Assembly (NCBI GenBank): GCA_019918135.1
Contig: WBZZ01003223.1
Coordinates: 122,001 to 186,000, forward strand
Origin: Paulinella micropora
Lineage: Eukaryota; Cercozoa; Imbricatea; Euglyphida; Paulinellidae
Length of the DNA: 64,000 nt
Direction: 5' to 3'
Shown here in pieces: positions 57,312 to 64,000 of the stretch. How positions within the stretch are numbered: position 1 is the first letter of the stretch; the number at the start of each line of letters is the position of its first letter. A model generated the notes under the pieces. That model did no database searches. It had not been told where the DNA came from and worked only from the letters and a program-made list of their open reading frames with translations. Made by a program: the position numbers and the translations under genes.

Positions 57312-57962
57312 TCAATAAACCAAACTTACCGCGTAGTACAAGTCAGTCACTGTGCAGGCCAGAGCGAGCGAAGTCCAATACTCGTCTTTCTGCAGCGCGC
57401 AGGCCAGGAACAACAAAGTGATCGAAATCTCTAGCAAACCCATCACCACGCGCGCCGTTGTCCCCAAGCACATCTCGGCTATGTTGAGCCCTACCATCAC
57501 TGCCGTCATCAGGCACTTCAGGGCGTTCATGGCTGTGGGGCCGCTGTTCTTGTACGCGACGTTGGCTACGACCACAATGGACATCAGAGCTCTTAGCAAG
57601 CGGAGGGTGACGAGCGCGGCGGGACCCGTAATGTTGGTAATGGCTAGCACGAGCAGGTGCAGCTGAAAGCGCGACCACCCCAGCTGCAGAAGCGTGACTA
57701 CGCGCAGCAATTGGGCGCATTGCGTGATGACGTGAGCATGTCTGGCATGGTGACTTTCCCTCTTGCGAACGTTATACACAAACCAGATGATGGCGCGCCT
57801 GAGCCCTACCAGCGCCGTTGAGATCGAGTAGCACACGATAGAAAGCAGGCACTGCTGGCAGGCGGAGCGTGCGCTGGTGAAAGCCACGCAAGTGACGTAC
57901 ACCCAGAGCTCGGCCGAGCACAGCAAGCGGATAGTCCAGGTCACGGGCAGTTCCTCGCCCAT
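57312..57962 (-). CDS. Multi-pass membrane protein, 216 aa
   Basis: ATG at 57962 (MGEELPVTWTIRLLCSAELW). At least five hydrophobic segments: LLCSAELWVYVTCVAF, QQCLLSIVCYSISTALVGL, HLLVLAITNITGPAALV, LMSIVVVANVAY, LMTAVMVGLNIAEMCLG, LLEISITLLFLACAL. Basic loops (RKRESHHARHAH). Could be a viral envelope or host-membrane protein; no family recognised. The plus-strand G/C leader is on the other side, at 58130. Confidence 0.75.
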   Translation of the reverse strand: MGEELPVTWTIRLLCSAELWVYVTCVAFTSARSACQQCLLSIVCYSISTALVGLRRAIIWFVYNVRKRESHHARHAHVITQCAQLLRVVTLLQLGWSRFQLHLLVLAITNITGPAALVTLRLLRALMSIVVVANVAYKNSGPTAMNALKCLMTAVMVGLNIAEMCLGTTARVVMGLLEISITLLFLACALQKDEYWTSLALACTVTDLYYAVSLVY

Positions 57963-58410
57963 CGTTATATTTGAGCCCCCCAGGTATTGTTTCTTCGGTT
58001 CGCTCGGTCGGGGAATCCGGAGCGTGTTGCTTTTTTTTTACTTTTTGGTCTCAAAAAAACATGCACAAGAATGTCCGATAAACGTTCTGACACTTGTGGG
58101 CCGTGAGAGGGCACGCACCACTACGGCTCCCCCCCCCCCCCCCCCGCTCTCTCTCCCTCTGTCTGGCAAGCCCTTCCCTTCCCCCCTCCCCACAGAATTT
58201 GCCCCAGCCCCTGCTTCTTTTTCTGTGCACTCCTATGTTTAAAAAGAAACAATCCTCCCGAAGCTTCCCTCCTCCCATTCGCCCTTTTTTCTGTCCCACA
58301 CCCCCCCCCCCCTCGCTCCTGGCTGCCATCACCCAAAAAAAGCTGACCGTCAACCTCCTTTTGTTGCTTAAAAACCGGGGCGCACAAACCCACACACACC
58401 CCTCTCCCGG
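57963..58410. promoter_or_regulatory. Divergent leader with C-tracts
   Basis: C-runs near 58129-58146 and 58300-58311, with CTCTCTCTC between; lies between the membrane-protein gene (-) and the small gene (+). No frame supported. Confidence 0.5.
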
Positions 58411-58716
58411 ATGCTCACGACGCTAATCCCTGCCTGGGCCCCCGACCTGATCGCGGCGGATTGGGCCGCCACGGCGTGGCGGGCAAGCTCCGCGGCGCTG
58501 GTTGCAACCGTGCTACTGATCTTGTGCAAGGTTCGCCGACGCCACTCCAACCAGCCACAGCCACAGCCCCCTAATGCCAGCGCGGAAGACCTCAGTTGCA
58601 GGCCCAGCAAGAAACACCCTCTGTGGACTAACAAGAACATCCGCTGGAGTAGAATAACGTCTGTCATGTCCGACCACAACTCGAACGGCTCTCTTGTCTT
58701 GCATTTGTACCAGTAG
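58411..58716 (+). CDS. Small single-pass membrane protein, 101 aa
   Basis: ATG 58411 (MLTTLIPAWAPDLIAADW). One membrane segment (SSAALVATVLLILCKV), then a basic stop-transfer RRRHS and a Pro/Gln-rich tail, ending LVLHLYQ. Follows a C-tract leader. Confidence 0.55.
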   Translation: MLTTLIPAWAPDLIAADWAATAWRASSAALVATVLLILCKVRRRHSNQPQPQPPNASAEDLSCRPSKKHPLWTNKNIRWSRITSVMSDHNSNGSLVLHLYQ

Positions 58717-58864
58717 CCACCAAAAAAAACCAAAAGTCTTTATTAAAAAAAATGTTGGCTGCTCTTAAAATTGACTATTAGCGCGCCCACCTCCGTCGGA
58801 TTTAGAGTCCGCGAAAGATCAAGAAAGGCGCTGATGCTGCTGACGCAGTGCCTGATAGCCTGGT

Positions 58865-59434
58865 CTAAGCTAGCGGACAGTACGTCGGCCGGAGCCCAGC
58901 GGCCGGCGGCGCGTCTTCGCCCAGCCACAGCCTGAGCCAGGCACTTTCGGTCGCCTGTGGGCGCCGGGGGAACCATTCGCAGTTGTCCACTGTCGTGTGC
59001 GGCGGCTGCAGGTTCCAATGTTCGGTCGTGTACTTGATCACCGCCTCCAAGGGCGCCTCCTGTTGACAAAAGCCCATCATGCACTTTCTCCACTTGCGGT
59101 AAAAGACTTCCTCTCTACCGTCGTTGTCGAGGCCGCCGGGGGGTATTCCTATGACCGTGTAGTGCAGCCTGTCCCATTCGTGTCGTAGCTGTCGCAGGCT
59201 GTCCGCGCGCCCGATGATCTTGCCCACGGACAGCTTGGGGCGCTTGGGGCCGGCCGGCGCCGGCGCCGGGTAGAGCCGCAATTTCCTTTCTTCCAGCCGC
59301 GACTTCTGGGCCTTGCCCTTGAGCAAGGTCACGTACACGAAGGCGACCAACAACAGCTGGGCCCCACCATTTGGCCTCGTGAAGGCGAGCATGAAGGGCG
59401 ACGTGGCGTGCTGCCCAAGGTACGCTAACCTCAT
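58865..59434 (-). CDS. Unknown 189-aa protein with hydrophobic N-terminus
   Basis: ATG 59434 (MRLAYLGQHATSPFML). A hydrophobic stretch (GGAQLLLVAFVYVTLL) is followed by KGKAQKSRLEERK and a globular part (WDRLHYTVIGIPPGG, REEVFYRKWRKCMMGF, CEWFPRRPQ). Coding-like sequence also continues below 58865 in another frame to 58743 (SISAFLDLSRTLNPTEVG), so the 3' end may be altered. Function unknown. Confidence 0.6.
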   Translation of the reverse strand: MRLAYLGQHATSPFMLAFTRPNGGAQLLLVAFVYVTLLKGKAQKSRLEERKLRLYPAPAPAGPKRPKLSVGKIIGRADSLRQLRHEWDRLHYTVIGIPPGGLDNDGREEVFYRKWRKCMMGFCQQEAPLEAVIKYTTEHWNLQPPHTTVDNCEWFPRRPQATESAWLRLWLGEDAPPAAGLRPTYCPLA

Positions 59435-59924
59435 GGAACTGCCGGTCCGGCCCTACGCAAGGCGAAGGGAAAGTGTGCGGAACGGCAGAAAAGAAAGCAA
59501 GAGGAACAGAAAAATAAAGACAAGAGAGAGAGAGAGAATGAGCGAGAAAGGGAGGGGAGAGGGAGCTCTTGACCAGCGGCCGCGCATTTTTCTTTCTTCC
59601 CGCCATTCCGCACTTGGTCCGCGCTGAGTGGGGGAGGGGCTCTTTTCTGCGGCCCTGTCTCCCCTCCGCCGAAACCCCCCTCCCCCCCCCGCTTCTTCTC
59701 GCACGGAGACGCGGGGGAAAGCGGGCGCGGGGGGGGGGGGGATAGATTAGGGAGCGCGGGAGGGAATGTTTTTTCTGTGACAAAGGTTGTTTCCTTTCCC
59801 CGCGCGCGCTCGCCTTTATCTTCTTCCCGAAGAAAGGGGGGGGGGGGCGGGGGGCGCGGCGGGGGGGGGGGGGGGGGAAAGAAAGGGGGGAGAGGGCCGC
59901 ACAAACCTCCGCAAAAGCCAAAAC
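59435..59924. promoter_or_regulatory. Divergent leader between the 189-aa gene and the ERCC4 nuclease
   Basis: Contains GAGAGAGAGAGA near 59525, C-runs near 59680, and long G-runs at 59731-59741, 59837-59847 and 59862-59877. Homopolymer-derived frames only. Confidence 0.55.
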
Positions 59925-61034
59925 ATGGAGCACGACAACTGGTGGGGCCGTTCGGCCTGGATCGCCGAGCAAGCTTGTGGCACTGGTGCATGCTGGCAGG
60001 CGTGGGCCGCCGCCGGGGGCTCGAAGAAGCGCTCGGACTTCCCTGACATCAACGGGCTGCGAGACTTCTGGCACCGCTTTGTTACGGTCGCCTGGGCGGC
60101 GCCCTCTGCGCCGCTTCTGGCCGGCGCCCAGGCAGCGCACAAGGCAGAAATCTCGGCCGAACTGGCGCGGCTGAGCGACCAGGAGCTCAAGAGCGGCCCG
60201 CGCTCGTGGTTCGCGGCGCCCGCGCCTGTAGCCGCGCTGCTAGTGCTCGATCACCGAGAGAAGTTCCTGGTGCAGTGCCTGGGGCAGCTGCCGTTCGTCA
60301 GGGTCGAAACGCTGCAGGTGGGCGACATAGCATTCCGGCGCGGTACCGACGTCGAGCGAGTGTTCGAGCGCAAGCGCGCCGACGACTGCGTGCAGTCCAT
60401 CAGGTCGGGCCGTTTCCAGACGCAGCGGCTGGCGCTGGCGGAGTGGGCCGGCGCATGCTCGGCGGCCGCGGGCTACATACTCGAGAGCCCCGCGTGGCTG
60501 CTGCAGAGCGACTCGTCTTGCGGGTTGTTGGCGCCCGTGCGCAGCACCCTGTCGCGCAACGGGGCGCTCGAGCCCGGGCTCGCCACGATGTTGCGGGCCG
60601 CCGAGAGCAGCACGACCATGCGGTACGGCCTGCTGTGGCTGACAACGGCGCACGCGTTCCATTCGGCGCTGCTGCTGCTGAACTTGTTCCGGGTCTGGGT
60701 GTCGGCCGGAACCGTCGCGTCGCTGCAGGACGCCGTCGTGCAGGAACGCGCCAAGACCGTACGGCGGGGGCACGAGACCGAGCGGCTGGGAGTGTACGCA
60801 GCCGTGCGCGGGGTGAGCCCCGCGGTGGCCAGGGCTATTTATGCGCGCTTTCCCACGGTCGCGAGCCTGGTCCAGGACGCCGAGGCGCGCGGGCCGCGCC
60901 GCGCGCTGCGCGAACTGTCTGACTTGCGCGTGAAAGCGGGCGGCCGCCGGCTGGGCCCTAAGCTCGCGGCCAGGCTTTTCTGTCGCTTGGGCGTGCTGCC
61001 GTGCACCGCCAACGGCCTGCCCTGCCGGTGCTAG
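59925..61034 (+). CDS. ERCC4-type structure-specific nuclease (XPF/Mus81-like)
   Basis: 369 residues from ATG 59925 (MEHDNWWGRSAWIAEQ). The N-terminal 100 residues are helical. The nuclease core has LDHREKF (D109), VGD at 132-134, and ERKRADD at 148-154, matching the GDX(n)ERKX(3)D signature of XPF/Mus81 nucleases, then SIRSGRFQTQRLALAEW and GYILES. A C-terminal helix-hairpin-helix-like part (GVSPAVARAIYARF, LVQDAEARGPRRAL) is expected to bind branched DNA. These enzymes cut flaps, forks and Holliday-like junctions (family knowledge). ERCC4 nucleases are found in asfar-, irido- and mimi-type viruses. It could process the tandem repeats and hairpins seen here. AATAAA at 61164. Confidence 0.9.
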   Translation: MEHDNWWGRSAWIAEQACGTGACWQAWAAAGGSKKRSDFPDINGLRDFWHRFVTVAWAAPSAPLLAGAQAAHKAEISAELARLSDQELKSGPRSWFAAPAPVAALLVLDHREKFLVQCLGQLPFVRVETLQVGDIAFRRGTDVERVFERKRADDCVQSIRSGRFQTQRLALAEWAGACSAAAGYILESPAWLLQSDSSCGLLAPVRSTLSRNGALEPGLATMLRAAESSTTMRYGLLWLTTAHAFHSALLLLNLFRVWVSAGTVASLQDAVVQERAKTVRRGHETERLGVYAAVRGVSPAVARAIYARFPTVASLVQDAEARGPRRALRELSDLRVKAGGRRLGPKLAARLFCRLGVLPCTANGLPCRC

Positions 61035-62055
61035 TAACCCGGGGGACGAGGAGTCCGCCAACTTTTCCTGCATTCTCTTGGCCGGAAACTCCCCCAATCT
61101 TTTTGTTCGGCCGGTGCCCGACCGCCTTTTCCCCCTCCGTCCTTCTATATCACAACGTTCTTGAATAAACCCCTCGACAGACACACACAAAAAAAAGCTG
61201 GGCACGTCTTCCCTGCCGCCTTTTTCTTGCCTGCCCCCCCCCCCGCCCCGCCACCCCACCTCTAAGAAAGAAATAGTACTGTTTAGGCGAGAGGCTGGCT
61301 AGACAAGGGATCTTAAAAAAGACAGAACGAAAAAAAAAGGAGCAATGTCCGAGGGCCCCCCGCACAAGCGCCGACAGATAGACCAATCTCTCCCTTGCGC
61401 CAAATGTCCCGGTCTTTTTAGCCTGCCCTTGGACGTCTTGCAACTTGTTTGTAGCCTCGCGGCCGATGGTCCCCAGAGGCTGTTTTCGACTTGGGCGTTT
61501 GTGTGCAAGCAGGCCAACACGCCATCTGCCGTGCACCGCCAACGGCCTGCCCTGCCGGTGCTAGTAACCCGGGGGACGAGGAGTCCGCCAACTTTTCCTG
61601 CATTCTCTTGGCCGGAAACTCCCCCAATCTTTTTGTTCGGCCGGTGCCCGACCGCCTTTTCCCCCTCCGTCCTTCTATATCACAACGTTCTTGAATAAAC
61701 CCCTCGACAGACACACACAAAAAAAAGCTGGGCACGTCTTCCCTGCCGCCTTTTTCTTGCCTGCCCCCCCCCCCGCCCCGCCACCCCACCTCTAAGAAAG
61801 AAATAGTACTGTTTAGGCGAGAGGCTGGCTAGACAAGGGATCTTAAAAAAGACAGAACGAAAAAAAAAGGAGCAATGTCCGAGGGCCCCCCGCACAAGCG
61901 CCGACAGATAGACCAATCTCTCCCTTGCGCCAAATGTCCCGGTCTTTTTAGCCTGCCCTTGGACGTCTTGCAACTTGTTTGTAGCCTCGCGGCCGATGGT
62001 CCCCAGAGGCTGTTTTCGACTTGGGCGTTTGTGTGCAAGCAGGCCAACACGCCAG
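60996..62055. repeat. 530-bp exact tandem duplication
   Basis: Bases 60996-61525 recur at 61526-62055 with an offset of 530 and no difference visible by eye. The unit contains the last 39 bases of the ERCC4 gene, its 3' flank and the leader and first 180 bases of the F-box gene at 61875. Homopolymers are the same length in both, so the duplication is recent or maintained. Confidence 0.95.
61345..61525 (+). pseudogene. 5' fragment of the F-box gene made by the 530-bp duplication
   Basis: An exact duplicate of the first 180 bases of the gene at 61875, including the MSEGPPHKRRQIDQ leader and the F-box start. It lacks the rest of the gene; an open frame runs on to 61698 in duplicated flank sequence. 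Confidence 0.85.
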
Positions 62056-63275
62056 CCTCACGCCCCATGACGTTTCCAGAATTATGGATCCGATCGTGGC
62101 GCGTCCCTATCCCGCGGAAGTGCTGGCAGGAATGGAAGGAAATCACTTGCGTGGCGATCCTATTTATGAGTGACGAGGAGACAAGGGCTGAAATCCTGCA
62201 ACGTGTCATCGAAGGCAAAACTCGCGTGCAGACTCTAGTGTTGGCTGATAGCAACAACAGACTTTCTAAACAAGACCTGCAACAGGCCATGCAGATTAAT
62301 GGGCTGCAGAGCCTTGGCGCATCTTTCCCGCGAGGTTTGTTCCGAAAAGTCAGCGATGAGCCAGTCACTGCCGACGTAAGCCCTGGAATGGCGCCATGTA
62401 ACCGCTTTTTGAGTGACTGTCCCCGCGACTGTGACGACACGCTCGCTGCTTACCTGTCCAAAATCTTGCCGCACACGTTGATTGTCACCTTCAAGGAAAG
62501 CTTAAGCCCTGCACTGCGTGATGTCCTGGGAAGAAGTGATCAGCTGCGGCAGCTCAAACTCCAATGGTACGGCTCCGCCGATCTTGGCTGGCTGCAGGCA
62601 CTAACGAGACTGCGGTTTTTGGATCTCTCGTCCAATGATTATATCACGGATGCCTCGCTGGAAAGCTTAGCCGGCCTGCACGAGCTGCGCACGCTGTTGT
62701 TGTCTCACGTGACCACCATTTCCGAGGCAGGGCTTCGACATTTGTCAACGATGCGCAATCTACAGCACTTTCATCTTGGCGATGAAGTTCACCTAACAAA
62801 TCTTGCGTTTCTAGAAGACTGGCACAACCTCGAAACTCTACGTTTCACTTCCAGCAGGCTCACCGGCGCTGCGCTGCAACCGCTGTTCGAACTCGCGAAC
62901 CTGCGCTGCCTGGTTATGAATAATAACCTCTTGCTCACAGACGCGGGCCTTGCACGTTTGCCCCGCAATCTGCAACAGTTGAGCCTCGGGGGATGCCGCG
63001 CTCTCACTGACGAGGGCCTCGCGTGTCTGTCGCGCCTGACACGTCTGCGACATCTAGTGCTAACAGGTTGTAGCCTACTTACTAATGCCGGAATCCAACA
63101 CTTGTTAGCCTTGACAAATCTGCAAGACCTCGAGTTGCACGACTGTTGGTTGCTGACAGACGACGTGTTCACACACCTTTTGCATAATTTTCCAAAATTT
63201 ACGGAAACTAGGTATTTTGCACTGCCCCGAAATCACCATGGACGGCATTGGCGATTTCAAGGCAGAGCGGCCTGA
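61875..63275 (+). CDS. F-box / LRR protein, 466 aa
   Basis: ATG 61875 (MSEGPPHKRRQIDQSL; basic leader). F-box at about residues 24-60 (FSLPLDVLQLVCSLAADG ... STWAFVCKQAN). Helical linker, then the clearest LRR array in the window, of the Cys-containing type found in F-box proteins: LRFLDLSSNDYITDASL, LRTLLLSHVTTISEAGL, LQQLSLGGCRALTDEGL, LRHLVLTGCSLLTNAGI, LQDLELHDCWLLTDDVF. Probable SCF adaptor. It has an intact frame and a C-tract leader shared with the duplicated fragment. AATAAA at 63303. Confidence 0.9.
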   Translation: MSEGPPHKRRQIDQSLPCAKCPGLFSLPLDVLQLVCSLAADGPQRLFSTWAFVCKQANTPASRPMTFPELWIRSWRVPIPRKCWQEWKEITCVAILFMSDEETRAEILQRVIEGKTRVQTLVLADSNNRLSKQDLQQAMQINGLQSLGASFPRGLFRKVSDEPVTADVSPGMAPCNRFLSDCPRDCDDTLAAYLSKILPHTLIVTFKESLSPALRDVLGRSDQLRQLKLQWYGSADLGWLQALTRLRFLDLSSNDYITDASLESLAGLHELRTLLLSHVTTISEAGLRHLSTMRNLQHFHLGDEVHLTNLAFLEDWHNLETLRFTSSRLTGAALQPLFELANLRCLVMNNNLLLTDAGLARLPRNLQQLSLGGCRALTDEGLACLSRLTRLRHLVLTGCSLLTNAGIQHLLALTNLQDLELHDCWLLTDDVFTHLLHNFPKFTETRYFALPRNHHGRHWRFQGRAA

Positions 63276-63621
63276 GGTAACGGTTATTTCCTCTAGCAGA
63301 TAAATAAACTCTCGACGGACACAATTTTCCCGTCGCCTTGCATCCAGCCCTTTCCTCCAACGAATTTGAAGACTAATCCGACGAGATGCCACACTGTCAC
63401 GCGCTGTCTGGTACGGGAATGGCGGAGACAGAGGGGCAGGGGGGGGGCATTATGGCAGGCCCCCCCCCCCCCCCAATCACTGTGTGTGTTGGCTGTCCCG
63501 AACATTGGCCCCCCCCCACCTTTGTCCCCCCCCCTCCCTCCCTCGTTCGCCCTGCCCATCTTTTCTTTTTGGTTGTTGTTTTTCTCTTTTGACCTTGGGA
63601 ACCAAACGACACAAAGAAGGC
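63276..63621. promoter_or_regulatory. Leader with C-tracts
   Basis: Downstream AATAAA of the F-box gene, then G-run near 63440 and C-runs near 63461, 63510 and 63527, ending 80 bases before the ATG at 63622. No gene. Confidence 0.55.
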
Positions 63622-64000
63622 ATGGCGTGCCCGCCCTTGCTGTCGGACATCGCGTGTTCAACCCTGTGGTACAACGTGACCGATGCCTCCGGCGTCCTGC
63701 GCCTGTTGGGGCGCGGCCACCTACGGGCGCAGGGCAACTACGGCCTGCTAGCGTTCCTGTCGGAGAGCTGCAACGGGCGCCCGAATTGTACGTGCCTGAT
63801 CTGTGCCCTGGAACGCAGGGCCCCTTGTGCTTTTAAACAACCCGGACCGCCAACCGAATGCCGTTGCATCAGCTGCCGCGTGTTCAAGCGAGATATGGCG
63901 GGCTCTGCCTGGGCAGAGAACAACAATCGGCGCCGCGTCCTGTTTACACAGCGCGACTTCGAGTCCAGGCCCCACGGAGAGGGCCTGTCGGTGCTGTCGT
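63622..64000 (+). CDS. Cys-rich protein, runs off the window
   Basis: ATG at 63622 opens a frame with no stop to base 64000 (126 codons visible). It begins MACPPLLSDIACSTLWYN and carries CNGRPNCTCLICALE, APCAF, and ECRCISCRVFKRD, a pattern of CxCxxC clusters that probably bind zinc. It follows a C-tract leader like the other genes. No family recognised; the 3' part lies outside. Confidence 0.6.
   Translation, partial: MACPPLLSDIACSTLWYNVTDASGVLRLLGRGHLRAQGNYGLLAFLSESCNGRPNCTCLICALERRAPCAFKQPGPPTECRCISCRVFKRDMAGSAWAENNNRRRVLFTQRDFESRPHGEGLSVLS

Noticed and set aside
1-64000. tRNA or rRNA genes, integrase, transposase, reverse transcriptase
   Set aside because: Nothing with a cloverleaf, a DDE or RT motif or a tyrosine-recombinase motif was found by reading; a profile search would be more sensitive.

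Overview
The window is about 64 kb of GC-rich DNA (clearly above 55 % G+C in the coding parts by eye). Genes sit densely on both strands, gaps are short and full of C/G homopolymers, and many genes are followed by AATAAA, so transcripts probably end by eukaryotic polyadenylation. No ribosomal RNA, tRNA or bacterial signal was seen. The recognisable proteins are F-box/LRR proteins, C2H2 zinc-finger proteins (one joined to a PD-(D/E)XK-like nuclease domain), a Vsr/homing-type nuclease domain, an AAA+ or SF3-like ATPase, a RecD/Pif1-like SF1 helicase and an XPF/Mus81-type ERCC4 nuclease. With many orphan proteins, this set fits a large nuclear-stage DNA virus of a protist (nucleocytovirus-like; large tandem repeats near an end and abundant F-box proteins recall pandoraviruses), or such a virus residing in a host genome. 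No capsid gene, DNA polymerase B or RNA polymerase subunit lies in the window, so this assignment is inference. Several genes look interrupted. I report only that they are broken and roughly how many times; some apparent breaks may be homopolymer sequencing errors.

Region 1 (1-32699) is a tandem array with a unit of about 14.6 kb. Position 1 corresponds to 14599 and to 29166. Junctions lie at 3535/3536 and 18132/18133, and the array ends at 32699, giving two full units plus a partial one at the left edge. Each unit carries, in order: a nuclease-domain gene (-), a methionine-free glycine-rich protein (+), a zinc-finger/nuclease gene (-), an unknown 366-368 aa protein (+), a small membrane protein (+), an F-box/LRR gene (-), a small basic protein (+), a large unknown gene (-), a Cys-rich pair of frames (+), a C2H2 protein (-) and a large LRR protein (+). 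Two parts of the unit are nearly identical between copies, while the roughly 6.5 kb after each junction is clearly more diverged. Between the first two units a hairpin loop is flipped in orientation.

Region 2 (32700-43100) is single copy: the 5' part of the zinc-finger/nuclease gene, the 1289-aa ATPase, a minus-strand protein with an internal duplication, a 1.7-kb block of CA/GT microsatellite and minisatellite DNA without genes, and an LRR-like protein. Region 3 (43100-52400) holds a helical-repeat gene, an F-box/LRR gene, an orphan, the SF1 helicase and a small Ser/Thr-rich protein. Region 4 (52430-53990) is an array of five units of about 287 bp, each containing a long near-perfect hairpin; degenerate single copies of the same motif lie in the 14.6-kb units.

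Region 5 (54100-64000) carries two orphan genes, two membrane proteins, a Lys/Arg-rich orphan, the ERCC4 nuclease, a 530-bp exact tandem duplication that copied the 3' end of the nuclease gene and the 5' end of the next F-box gene, the F-box/LRR gene itself and a Cys-rich gene running off the window. Taken together the window looks like an accessory, rearrangement-prone genome segment: helicase, ATPase and structure-specific nuclease for DNA replication or recombination, several F-box/LRR proteins probably acting as SCF ubiquitin-ligase adaptors against host proteins, and zinc-finger proteins for DNA binding.
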